The notes beneath the pieces are model-generated. The model worked only from the letters and a program-made list of their open reading frames with translations, was not told where the DNA came from and made no database searches. Positions 1-8,747 of a stretch of DNA of 25,934 bases are shown piece by piece (positions within the stretch are counted from its first letter, which is position 1; each line of letters starts with the position of its first letter). The position numbers and the translations under genes were made by a program. Source of the stretch: JBKBRC01 sp046292345 (GTDB lineage: Bacteria; Bacteroidota; Rhodothermia; Rhodothermales; Rubricoccaceae); the NCBI GenBank assembly GCA_046292345.1, contig JBKBRC010000032.1:1-25934 (forward strand). Reading direction: 5' to 3'.

Positions 1-1511
1 ACGAGGAACAGGTTCTCGACGTCCTCGCTCGCGTTGTGCGGCCGGAAGTAGGCGCTCTGCGTCAGCACCGGCTCGAACGAGAACGCGGAGCCCTTGAGCG
101 AGAGGTAATCCGTCAGGAAGCCCTTGGGCGTGAGCATCCGGCTGGCCGTGACGTGCCGCGGGAGGTCTGGGAGAACGGTCTGCGCGAGGTAGCGCTCGAT
201 GGCCTGCCGGTAGCGCTCGGCCTGCACATCCCAGTTGGTCCCGCTCTCGAGGTGCGGCACGGGCGAGAGCACGTAGAAGCAGTCGTGCCCCTCGGGGGCC
301 ATGCTCGGGTCGGTGGCCGAGGGGCGGTGGAGGTAGAGCGAGAAGTCGTCGGCGAGGCGCTTGTGGCGGAAGATGTCGTCCAGGAGGCCTTTGTAGCGCG
401 GGCCGAGCAGGATCGTGTGGTGGGCGACGTCGTCGTACGTGCGGTCGGTGCCGAAGTACCAGACGAAAAGGCTCATCGAGAGGCGCGCGCGGTCGACGCG
501 GCGGTCGGTCCACGTCTTGCGGTGCTCGGGCCGGACGAGGCGGCGGTAGGTCCACGCGGCGTCGGCGTTGGAGACGACGAGGTCGGCCGGGACGTGTTCG
601 CCCGAGGCGAGGCGCAGGCCGGTCGCGCGCGGGCGCCCGGACGCGGCGTCGGCCGTGATCTCCTCGGCCGTCTCGCCGAGGCGGAAGCGCCCGCCGTGGC
701 GCTCGAAGAGCTCGGCGAGGCCGCGCACCATGGCGCCCGTGCCGCCCATGGCGTACCACACGCCCCACTTGCGCTCGAGGAACGCGATCAGCGTGTAGAT
801 GCTCGTCGTCGCAAACGGGTTGCCGCCGACGAGCAGGGGGTGGAACGAGAACACCTGCCGCAGGCGACGGTCCTTGATGTACTTGGCCACGAGGCCGTAG
901 ACGGTCCGGTAGCTTTCGAGCGCGGCCATAGCCGGCACGATGCGCGCCATGTCGAGCGGCGACGAGAACGGCACGTGCCCGAGCTCGGTGAAGCCGACCT
1001 CGAAGATGCGCTCGCTCTTCTCGAGGAAGCGCTCGTAGCCGGCCACGTCGTCCGGGTTGAAGCGGGCGATCTCGGCGCGCATGGCGTCGGCGTCGCCGGT
1101 ATAGTTGAACACCTCGCCGCTGTCGAAGCGGATGCGGTAGAACGGCGTCGTGGGCACGATCGTGACGTGGTCCTCGCGCCGCTCGCCGAGCAGCGCCCAC
1201 AGCTCGTCGAAGAGGAACGGCGCCGTGATGAGCGTCGGGCCGGCATCGAAGGTGTAGCCGTCGTCGTGGAAGACGCGCGCGCGCCCGCCGGGCATGTCCA
1301 GGCGGTCGACGATTGTCACGCGGAAGCCGCGCGCGAGCAGGCGGATGCCCGCGGCGAGGCCGCCGAAGCCGGCGCCGAGCACGACGGCGTGCGGCGCGTC
1401 GGGGCCGGGCGGGCCGGCGTAGACGGCACCGTCGCCCGAGGCAGGCGCGAGCGCGTCGAGGAGGCGGGCGTCGGGGCGATGGGCAGTGCGCTGGAGCCAG
1501 GAGGCGGACAT
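1..1511 (-). CDS. crtI: Phytoene desaturase-type FAD oxidoreductase (CrtI family), 3' end outside window
   Basis: Carotenoid desaturase that introduces double bonds into phytoene or a related polyene, using FAD, at the membrane. The visible 503 residues contain the N-terminal dinucleotide-binding loop AVVLGAGFGGLAAGIRLLA (about residues 42-60) followed by the acidic strand end and PGGRAR, then FDAGPTLIT, a CrtI-family hallmark. The gene runs off the left edge at ENLFLV, just before the conserved C-terminal GAGTHPGAG-type FAD motif, so about 50 residues are missing. I chose the ATG at 1511; it gives a tail of about 40 residues ahead of the Rossmann strand, longer than usual, so an internal start is possible. 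It lies 145 bp downstream of chorismate synthase on the same strand, with no sign of coupling. A phytoene synthase gene could follow outside the window, but that is only an expectation. The family is sure; desaturase versus a related carotenoid isomerase or ketolase is less so. Confidence 0.88.
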   Translation of the reverse strand, partial: MSASWLQRTAHRPDARLLDALAPASGDGAVYAGPPGPDAPHAVVLGAGFGGLAAGIRLLARGFRVTIVDRLDMPGGRARVFHDDGYTFDAGPTLITAPFLFDELWALLGERREDHVTIVPTTPFYRIRFDSGEVFNYTGDADAMRAEIARFNPDDVAGYERFLEKSERIFEVGFTELGHVPFSSPLDMARIVPAMAALESYRTVYGLVAKYIKDRRLRQVFSFHPLLVGGNPFATTSIYTLIAFLERKWGVWYAMGGTGAMVRGLAELFERHGGRFRLGETAEEITADAASGRPRATGLRLASGEHVPADLVVSNADAAWTYRRLVRPEHRKTWTDRRVDRARLSMSLFVWYFGTDRTYDDVAHHTILLGPRYKGLLDDIFRHKRLADDFSLYLHRPSATDPSMAPEGHDCFYVLSPVPHLESGTNWDVQAERYRQAIERYLAQTVLPDLPRHVTASRMLTPKGFLTDYLSLKGSAFSFEPVLTQSAYFRPHNASEDVENLFL

Positions 1512-1656
1512 GGGCCGGGGCAGGCGGGCGGGTGGGCGAGCGGAGAATACCGGAAGCGGGCGCAGCGCGGGCCGGGGCCGGCCTGACCCGCGTGCCGGGC
1601 GACAACCGACGATGCCGTGCGGCGTTCCGGCCGTGCACGCCTTTTGCCGAGGCCGC

Positions 1657-2895
1657 CTAGCGGGCCGGTCGCGGCGCGGCAGCGAACCGGGCGCGGTCGG
1701 CCTCGAGGCGCGCCGCGACGTCCTCGAACGTGTCGCCGCCGTAGCGCTCGAGCAGCGCCTCGGCGAGCGTCCAGGCGACGACAGCCTCGGCGACCGTGCT
1801 CGCAGCCGGGACGCTCGTCACGTCCGAGCGCTCGTAGCGCGTGGGCTGCGCCTCGCCCGAGGCCAGGTCTACGGTCCCCAGAGGGCGGATGAGCGTCGGG
1901 ATGGGCTTCATCGTGCCCCGCACGACGATCGGCATGCCGTTGGAGACGCCGCCCTCGATGCCGCCCGCGTGGTTGCTGGCGCGCCCGAGGCGGCCGCCGC
2001 TCTCGGCCGTGATGGGGTCGTGGATGCGCGAGCCGGGCGCGCGCCCGGCGGCGTGCCCGTCGCCCACCTCGACCGCCTTCTGGGCCTGGACCGAGAGGAC
2101 GGCCTGCGCCAGGCGGCCGTCCAGCCGGCGGTCCCAATGGACGTACGAGCCCAGACCGGGTGGCACACCGGTCGCGACGACCTCGTAGACGCCGCCGAGC
2201 GTGTCGCCGGCCTGCTTCGCCTCGCGGATGTGCGCAACGGCTGCCTCGGTCAGGGCGGCATCGAGCATGCGGACCTCGCTCCGGTCGGCAGTCTCGTAGA
2301 GGGCACGTGCGCCGCCGGCGGCGAGCAGGGCGGCCACGGGCGCGGCCCAGTCGTCCGGCGCGTCGTAGCCGACGGCGCCCAGGCGCACGACGTGGCTGCC
2401 GACCTCAATGCCGAGCGCGCGCAGCAGCTGCCGCGCGCAGCCGCAGCACGCCACGCGCATCGCCGTCTCGCGGGCCGACGAGCGGTCGATGACCGGGCGC
2501 ACGTCGGGGCCCCGCGGCGGGCGGTCGAAGCCGTACTTCTGCGCGCCCGCGAGGTCGGCGTGGCCGGGGCGCGGGAGCGTGACCGGCGCCACGCCCTCGC
2601 CCGACCCCTCGACGGCCATCACCTCGGGCCAGCCGGCGCGGTCCTTCGTGTAGGCCGCGTTGGGCAGCAGGAGCGCGACCGGGCTGCCCATCGTGCGCCC
2701 GAAGCGGACGCCCCCGAGCACGCGCACGCGGTCCGTCTCGACCTTGGCGCGCCCGCCGCGGCCGAAGCCGAGCCAGCGCCGCGCGAGGTGCTCGTCGAGG
2801 TCGGCCGGGGCAAGCGGGAGGCCGGCCGGCAGCCCCTCGACGATGCCGACGAGCGCTTCGCCGTGGGACTCGCCGGCCGTGAGGTAGCGGATCAT
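1657..2895 (-). CDS. aroC: Chorismate synthase
   Basis: Last step of the shikimate pathway: 5-enolpyruvylshikimate-3-phosphate to chorismate, with reduced FMN as cofactor, in the cytoplasm. The start is the ATG at 2895, which gives MIRYLTAGESHGEALVGI; the frame is open 11 codons further up, but the family begins with this motif. All three family signatures are visible: GESHGEALVGIVEGLPAG at residues 8-25, DRSSARETAMRVACC in the first half, and RSDVTSVPAASTVAEA near the C-terminus. The length of 412 residues is at the upper end for the family. It is flanked by the HtrA gene upstream (96 bp) and the CrtI gene downstream, all on the minus strand, with no obvious functional link. Nothing is missing; the assignment is secure. 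Confidence 0.97.
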   Translation of the reverse strand: MIRYLTAGESHGEALVGIVEGLPAGLPLAPADLDEHLARRWLGFGRGGRAKVETDRVRVLGGVRFGRTMGSPVALLLPNAAYTKDRAGWPEVMAVEGSGEGVAPVTLPRPGHADLAGAQKYGFDRPPRGPDVRPVIDRSSARETAMRVACCGCARQLLRALGIEVGSHVVRLGAVGYDAPDDWAAPVAALLAAGGARALYETADRSEVRMLDAALTEAAVAHIREAKQAGDTLGGVYEVVATGVPPGLGSYVHWDRRLDGRLAQAVLSVQAQKAVEVGDGHAAGRAPGSRIHDPITAESGGRLGRASNHAGGIEGGVSNGMPIVVRGTMKPIPTLIRPLGTVDLASGEAQPTRYERSDVTSVPAASTVAEAVVAWTLAEALLERYGGDTFEDVAARLEADRARFAAAPRPAR

Positions 2896-2991
2896 GAAAG
2901 ACGCAGGCAGGGTGGGTGACGCCTCCAAGGCTAACGCCGCTGCCCGCCGCCTGCCTCGGGCGCCGGCGGGCGGCCGCCCGGGACCACGCGC

Positions 2992-4584
<1,593 letters not shown>

Positions 4585-4643
4585 AGGGGGGAGCAGACAG
4601 GGCAGGCGACGGGCCTATGACGGCCCCGGAAATGGTCTCTGAG

Positions 4644-4653
4644 TAACATACGG
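4644..4653 (-). promoter_or_regulatory. Candidate -10/-7 promoter element of the HtrA gene
   Basis: On the minus strand this reads CCGTATGTTA, about 60 nt upstream of the GTG start of the HtrA gene, in the only AT-rich patch of the 68-bp divergent gap. The same 10-mer occurs just upstream of the tRNA-Glu gene (12000-12009, minus). The TATGTTA core resembles the Bacteroidota TAnnTTTG element, but I see no matching upstream box at the expected distance. Functional assignment is inference. Confidence 0.35.
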
Positions 4654-5849
4654 TGCCCCCCTTCCGGCCGTCTCCGGCATCCACACTGCCCCGAAATTTT
4701 ACCCTTTCGCCCGGCCGCCCCGCCCCCCGCGCAGACGTGCTCTTCGCGCTGCTCGGCGATGCCACGGGCTCTTCGCGCGCGCTCCGGCAGCTTCGCGCGA
4801 TGCGGGCGGCCGGCCTGCGCGTGGTCCTGCTCGGCTTCGGCCCGATGCGCGACCCGGGGGCGCTGCCCGAGGGCGTGGCCGCGCGGCGGCTGCCTCTGCC
4901 GCGCGGGCGCGGGCCGGCGTTTTTTCTGGCGGCGGACCGCGCTGTGCGGCGTGTTGCGCGCGCGCTCCCGGCACGACTTTGCTTTGCGAGCGACCTCTAC
5001 GTACTGCCCGCGCTCGCCGCGGCGGCCCGACGCTACGAGGCCCGCCTCGTCTACGACGCGCGCGAACTCTACGCCGCGCTCGACGCTACGGCCGGCCGGC
5101 CGCTCGTCGGGCAGGCGTGGGACGCGCTCGAGCACGCCTACGCCCGCCGCGCCGATGCTGTCCTCACCGTCTGCGATAGCATCGCGGACCGCCTGGCTGC
5201 GCGGCACGGCATCGCGCGGCCGCACGTGTTTCACAACGCGCCCGACCATGCCGCCGTACCGCCGCGCACGGACGCGCTGCGCGCGCGCCTCGGTCTCGAC
5301 GACCGCCCGGTCGTGCTCTACCAGGGGCTCTTCCGCGAGGGGCGCGGGCTGCCGGCGCTGCTGCGCGCCGCCGCGGCCGTGCCTGACGTGCAGCTCGTGC
5401 TCGTGGGCGAGGGCGCGCTCGAGGCCGACCTGCGCGCCGTCGCCACGCCGCTCGGCGGGCGGGTGCGCTTCGTGCCCTTTACCCCGCCCGACGCGTTGGC
5501 CGTGCTCACGGCCTCGGCCGACGTGGGCGTTGTGCTCATCGAAGGGCTCACCGAAAGCCTTCGCCTGAGTCTACCCAACAAGCTTTTCGAGTACCTTGCG
5601 GCCGGCGTGCCCGTGCTGGCGAGCCCGCTGCCCGAAATATCCCGCGTCGTCGAGACGTTCGGCGTGGGGCTCACCGCCGATCCGGGCGATCCCGACGCGC
5701 TCGCCCGGGCCCTGGCGCGCCTCGCCACCGACGCCGCCCTCCGCGCACGGCTCGCCGCGGCCGCCCCGGCCGCCGCCGCCGCGTACTCGTGGGCGCACGC
5801 CGCGCCCCGCTTCCAGAGGCTGCTCGCCTCGCTGCTCGATCCCGCATGA
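4653..5849 (+). CDS. Family-4 glycosyltransferase (GT-B fold)
   Basis: Transfers a sugar from a nucleotide-activated donor to an unknown acceptor, probably in polysaccharide or glycolipid synthesis at the inner face of the membrane. The N-terminal half has ADVLFALLGDATGSSRALRQ (27-46) and YDARELY (134-140), seen in GT4 enzymes. The C-terminal half has the strand VLYQGLFREGRGL (221-233), LVLVGEG (248-254) and the donor-site block SLPNKLFEYLAAGVPVLAS (306-324), typical of glycosyltransferases group 1. No membrane helix. A TAA lies in frame at 4644, so the frame opens there; the start used is GTG 4653, with GTG 4737 as an alternative that removes a low-complexity leader of 28 residues. The stop overlaps the next gene's start as ATGA (5846-5849), so the two are probably translationally coupled. 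Donor and acceptor cannot be read from sequence. Confidence 0.88.
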   Translation: MPPFRPSPASTLPRNFTLSPGRPAPRADVLFALLGDATGSSRALRQLRAMRAAGLRVVLLGFGPMRDPGALPEGVAARRLPLPRGRGPAFFLAADRAVRRVARALPARLCFASDLYVLPALAAAARRYEARLVYDARELYAALDATAGRPLVGQAWDALEHAYARRADAVLTVCDSIADRLAARHGIARPHVFHNAPDHAAVPPRTDALRARLGLDDRPVVLYQGLFREGRGLPALLRAAAAVPDVQLVLVGEGALEADLRAVATPLGGRVRFVPFTPPDALAVLTASADVGVVLIEGLTESLRLSLPNKLFEYLAAGVPVLASPLPEISRVVETFGVGLTADPGDPDALARALARLATDAALRARLAAAAPAAAAAYSWAHAAPRFQRLLASLLDPA

Positions 5850-6373
5850 TCCGCTCGCTCCTCGTGCTCGCTGCGGCGCTCACGTTCCTTGCTACCTCCC
5901 TTGCTACCTCGGCCTGCGCGCAGGTCATCCCCGATGCCGGCCCGGAGTGGGAGAAGCTGGGCGAGGCCTCGGCTGCTGCGGCTGTAGACGGCCGGCTGCT
6001 CATGATCTACGCCTACGCGTCCTGGTGCGGCTGGTGCACGAAGCTCGAGCAGGATGTGCTGGATCAGCCCGACGTGAAAGCGTACCTCAAGGACCACTAC
6101 CACGCCGTCGCGCTTGACATCGAGAGCGACGAGGAGATCACGTTCCAGGGGCACACGCTCCCGATGCACGTCTTCGCCTCGGCCGTCGGTGCCAGCGCCA
6201 CACCGACGACCATCTTCGTCGATACCGACGGCTCGCTCATCACCAAGCTGCCCGGCTTCCACGACGCGCCGACGTTCCTGCTCGCGCTGCGCTACGTCCG
6301 CGAGGAGATCTACGAGACGACCGACTTCGCCGACTACCTCGAGGCGAACCTGCCCTCCGACGGCGCGCGCTGA
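5846..6373 (+). CDS. Exported thioredoxin-fold protein with CGWC active site
   Basis: Small secreted thiol-disulfide protein of 175 residues. Residues 1-25 form a signal peptide with a hydrophobic core and an ACAQ cleavage site (cut after Ala25). The residue before the cysteine does not fit a lipobox well, so a lipoprotein is less likely. The mature part carries YASWCGWCTKLEQDV (57-71) with redox cysteines 61 and 64, and the cis-proline in SATPTTIFVD (Pro120), the hallmarks of a thioredoxin fold. This resembles thioredoxin-like or DUF255-type proteins that keep periplasmic cysteines reduced. The start is ATG 5846, chosen because it gives the signal peptide and forms the ATGA overlap with the glycosyltransferase stop. 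The HDAC-like gene follows after 30 bp containing a perfect palindrome. The redox partner is unknown. Confidence 0.9.
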   Translation: MIRSLLVLAAALTFLATSLATSACAQVIPDAGPEWEKLGEASAAAAVDGRLLMIYAYASWCGWCTKLEQDVLDQPDVKAYLKDHYHAVALDIESDEEITFQGHTLPMHVFASAVGASATPTTIFVDTDGSLITKLPGFHDAPTFLLALRYVREEIYETTDFADYLEANLPSDGAR

Positions 6374-6375
6374 CG

Positions 6376-6389
6376 GCCTCCGCGGAGGC
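6376..6389. promoter_or_regulatory. Perfect 14-bp palindrome ahead of the HDAC-like gene
   Basis: GCCTCCGCGGAGGC lies 2 bp after the thioredoxin stop and 14 bp before the HDAC-like ATG. It is perfectly self-complementary and could be an operator or a very tight hairpin that affects translation of the downstream gene. No T-run follows, so it is not a standard terminator. Role unknown. Confidence 0.35.
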
Positions 6390-6403
6390 TCTGCGCCATC
6401 GCC

Positions 6404-7348
6404 ATGCGCGTTTCGTACCACGAGGGCTACGTGGTGCCGCTGCCCGAGCGGCACCCGTTCCCAATGCGCAAGTTCGCCGCCCTGCACGCACGCCTGCTCG
6501 CCGAGGGCGTCGTGCAGCCTGCCGACGTGATGACGCCGCGCGAGGCGGACTGGGCGGACCTGCTGCTCGTCCACACGCGCGATTACCTGGACCGTCTGGC
6601 GGCCGGCACGCTCACGCCGGCCGAGGTCCGCAGGATGGGCCTGCCCTGGAGCCCGGCCCTCGTGCGCCGCTCCCGCCTGGCCGTGCAAGGCACGCTCAAC
6701 GCTGCCTCCGCCGCGCTCCACGACGGCGTGGCCGGCAACCTGGCCGGCGGCACGCACCATGCCATGCCCACGCATGGCGAGGGCTTCTGCGTGCTCAACG
6801 ACGTGGCCGTGGCCATCCGCGCGCTCCAGCTCCGCGGCTGGATCCGCCGCGCGCTCATCGTGGACCTGGACGTGCACCAGGGCAACGGCAATGCGGCGTT
6901 CTTCGCCGACCGGCCGGAGGTCTACACGCTCTCGCTGCACGGCGAGAAAAACTTCCCCTTCCGCAAGCCCCCTTCCTCGCGCGACGTGCCCCTGCCCGAC
7001 GGCACGACGGACGAGGCGTATCTGGACGCGCTCGCCCGCCACCTCCCCGAGGCCATCGAGGCGGCCCGGCCGGATCTCGTGTTCTACCTCGGCGGCGTGG
7101 ACGTACTCGCGGGCGACCGCTACGGGCGGCTCGCGCTCTCGCGCGAGGGCCTCGCGGCGCGCGACCGCTACGTGTGCGAGACGCTCCGCACGGCTGGCCT
7201 GCCGGTCTGCCTGCTGCTCTCGGGCGGCTATGCCCGGGCCGGCCGTGACACCTCGCACGAAGACACGGCCGACCTCCACGCGACGCTGTTCCGCCAGGCC
7301 GCGGCTGTCTTCGAGGCGCGCACGGCCGGAGATGGCGCGCGTGTATGA
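6404..7348 (+). CDS. Histone-deacetylase-like zinc amidohydrolase (AcuC/acetylpolyamine amidohydrolase superfamily)
   Basis: Zinc-dependent hydrolase that removes acyl groups from amines; in bacteria the substrates are acetylpolyamines, acetylated proteins or small molecules. All catalytic positions are present: the His pair in GGTHHAMPTHGEGFC (118-119), zinc ligands Asp156 and His158 in DLDVHQGNG, Asp238 in LAGDRYGRLALS, and the transition-state Tyr276 in LLSGGYAR. The start MRVSYHEGYVVPLPERHPFP fits the short bacterial class-II-like branch, which lacks long eukaryotic extensions; 314 residues is normal for it. No signal peptide, so cytoplasmic. It lies 30 bp after the thioredoxin gene, likely the same transcript. 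It ends at the edge of a 449-bp repeat-bearing gap. The substrate cannot be told, and there is no acetyl-CoA synthetase neighbour as in AcuC operons. Confidence 0.92.
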   Translation: MRVSYHEGYVVPLPERHPFPMRKFAALHARLLAEGVVQPADVMTPREADWADLLLVHTRDYLDRLAAGTLTPAEVRRMGLPWSPALVRRSRLAVQGTLNAASAALHDGVAGNLAGGTHHAMPTHGEGFCVLNDVAVAIRALQLRGWIRRALIVDLDVHQGNGNAAFFADRPEVYTLSLHGEKNFPFRKPPSSRDVPLPDGTTDEAYLDALARHLPEAIEAARPDLVFYLGGVDVLAGDRYGRLALSREGLAARDRYVCETLRTAGLPVCLLLSGGYARAGRDTSHEDTADLHATLFRQAAAVFEARTAGDGARV

Positions 7349-7423
7349 GTTTGCCTGCACGAGTCTGCTTGCCGCGCTCCGCTCAGTGCTCCGCGTAACC
7401 GTGCCGGCGCCGTCGCGGCGTCT

Positions 7424-7450
7424 TGCGCAGGCTGCGCAGGCTGCGCAGGC
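7424..7450. repeat. 9-bp tandem repeat, 3 identical copies
   Basis: TGCGCAGGC is repeated three times without change. It is followed by GCCGCG. It is the first of three arrays in the convergent gap between the HDAC-like gene and prmC. Confidence 0.85.
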
Positions 7451-7513
7451 GCCGCGTGTGCGCCACTGTGATGGGCACGATGCTCGTGGATCCGGGCGAG
7501 CTCCTGGCTGGTC

Positions 7514-7618
7514 CGACCTGCGGCCTCGGGCGGCGCCCCATCGGTTTTCGCCGGGTCCATCCCGCGCCTGCCGCCGCAGCCCATGCGCTGCTCTCCGCCT
7601 GCCCGAAGCCGCAGGTCG
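7514..7618. repeat. 18-bp inverted repeat enclosing inner hairpins; possible structured RNA or decayed element end
   Basis: The left arm 7514-7531 pairs with the right arm 7601-7618 over 18 positions with one mismatch (7525 against 7607). Inside, CGGCG at 7531-7535 can pair with CGCCG at 7549-7553, and GCAGC at 7576-7580 with GCTGC at 7587-7591. The whole would fold as a stem closing two small hairpins. A match this long is not expected by chance even at high GC. Either strand could be the transcript. I do not recognise it as a known RNA family. Confidence 0.6.
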
Positions 7619-7674
7619 TGGGGCTCGGTCGTCTTGTCCACCTGGCGTGCCTTGTCTCGTGGCGCACCGGCCCG

Positions 7675-7718
7675 GGATGCATGGAGGATGCATGGAGGAT
7701 GCATGGAGGATGCATGGA
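7675..7718. repeat. 11-bp tandem repeat, 4 identical copies
   Basis: GGATGCATGGA is repeated four times exactly. Each unit contains the palindrome ATGCAT. It is unusually AT-rich compared with its surroundings. Confidence 0.9.
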
Positions 7719-7735
7719 GGTCGTGGCCAACTGCA

Positions 7736-7795
7736 GAGCCGACGGGTGCGGAGCCGACGGGCGCGGAGCCGACGGGCGCGGAGCCGACGGATGCG
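7736..7795. repeat. 15-bp tandem repeat, 4 near-identical copies abutting the prmC stop
   Basis: The unit is GAGCCGACGGGCGCG, with single substitutions in units 1 (GGGTGCG) and 4 (GGATGCG). The last unit ends 2 bp before the prmC stop codon (7798-7800). The period is a multiple of three, so the array stays open in translation, but prmC stops before it. Confidence 0.9.
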
Positions 7796-7797
7796 GC

Positions 7798-8661
7798 TCA
7801 GCCCGGCCAGACGCCGGCGGCGATGCGCTCGCGTCCGGCCAGGTCGCGCCGGATGGTGGCCTTGCACAGCCCGGCTTCGGCGAACAGGTCGCGCACGGCC
7901 GAGCCGTAGTCGGCGTGGGTTTCGCAGACGAGGTGCCCGCCAGGGCGCAGCAAACGTGGCGCGTGGCCGGCGAGCGCGCGGTAGAACACGAGCGGATCGG
8001 CGTCGGGCACGAAGAGCGCCGCAGACGGCTCGAAGTCGCGCACCTCCGGCTCGAGGGTCGGCGCCTCGGCGGCCGGCACGTAGGGCGGGTTCGAGACGAC
8101 GGCGTGGAACGTGGCCGGGACCCCGTCGGCGAAGGCCGGCGTGAGCGCGTCGGCGTGGCAGAACGTGACGTCGAGGCCCAGTCGCTCGGCGTTGTCGCGT
8201 GCAACGGCGAGCGCCGCCTCCGAGACGTCACAGGCGAACACCTCGGCGTCGGGGCGTTGGTGCTTGACGGCGAGTGCGATGGCTCCGCTGCCCGTGCCCA
8301 CGTCAAGCACCCACGGGTGGTCGGTGAAGGCGAGGCGCCGCAGTACGTCCTCGACGAGTTCCTCGGTCTCGGGGCGGGGGATGAGCACGGCCGGCGAGAC
8401 GTACAGGCGGAGGCCGAAGAAGTCTGCGTGGCCGAGCACATACTGCACGGGCTCACGCGCGAGCCGCCGCGCGACGAGCGCCTCGAAGGCGCCGGCGGCC
8501 GTGCCCGAGACCGGCTCGTGCAGCCCGGCGACGAGGCCAGTGCGCGAGAGGCCGAGCACGTCCTCGAGCATCCACTCGGCCGTCCGGCGGGCATCTTCGA
8601 TGCCGGCCCCCGCCAGGCGGTCTGCAGCCGAGGTGATCAGGGAGAGGCGTGTCTCAGACAT
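7798..8661 (-). CDS. prmC: Peptide chain release factor N5-glutamine methyltransferase
   Basis: Methylates the glutamine of the GGQ motif in release factors RF1 and RF2 with S-adenosylmethionine, in the cytoplasm. The N-terminal helical domain (1-80) contains the PrmC block EPVQYVLGHADFFG (70-83), followed by LIPRPETEELVE (93-104). The SAM-binding motif is VLDVGTGSGAIALAV (118-132), and the catalytic NPPYVP is at 191-196. The length of 287 matches the family. The ATG at 8661 is the first in frame before the conserved helical domain. It is usually next to prfA, but that is not the case here. It is divergent from the SDR gene with 86 bp between them, and its stop lies 2 bp from a 15-bp tandem array. 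The assignment is firm. Confidence 0.95.
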   Translation of the reverse strand: MSETRLSLITSAADRLAGAGIEDARRTAEWMLEDVLGLSRTGLVAGLHEPVSGTAAGAFEALVARRLAREPVQYVLGHADFFGLRLYVSPAVLIPRPETEELVEDVLRRLAFTDHPWVLDVGTGSGAIALAVKHQRPDAEVFACDVSEAALAVARDNAERLGLDVTFCHADALTPAFADGVPATFHAVVSNPPYVPAAEAPTLEPEVRDFEPSAALFVPDADPLVFYRALAGHAPRLLRPGGHLVCETHADYGSAVRDLFAEAGLCKATIRRDLAGRERIAAGVWPG

Positions 8662-8747
8662 GGGGGAGAATCAGGGAACGGAAGCGTCCGGGCCGCCGTC
8701 CCCGCACACGCAATATGCGGCCCATCTACATCCCTTCGCGTCCACTT

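Larger units (their letters stand above)
7349..7797. other. 449-bp gene-free convergent gap with repeats and an inverted repeat
   Basis: This lies between the 3' ends of the HDAC-like gene (plus) and prmC (minus). No reading frame inside looks like protein: the translations are runs of Ala, Arg, Pro and Ser without domain motifs. It holds three different short tandem arrays (7424-7450, 7675-7718, 7736-7795) and a long imperfect inverted repeat (7514-7618), each listed separately. No T-rich terminator is visible. Confidence 0.8.

Noticed and set aside
7460..7530. Cobalamin-riboswitch-like words: GCCACTGTGA on plus and AGCCAGGAG on minus
   Set aside because: The two words are on opposite strands, the ACCNGCC part after CAGGAG is missing, and the site is downstream of both flanking genes.
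5318..7867. An 849-codon minus-strand frame over the glycosyltransferase to HDAC-like region
   Set aside because: It is antisense to three genes with strong family motifs and crosses the minisatellites.
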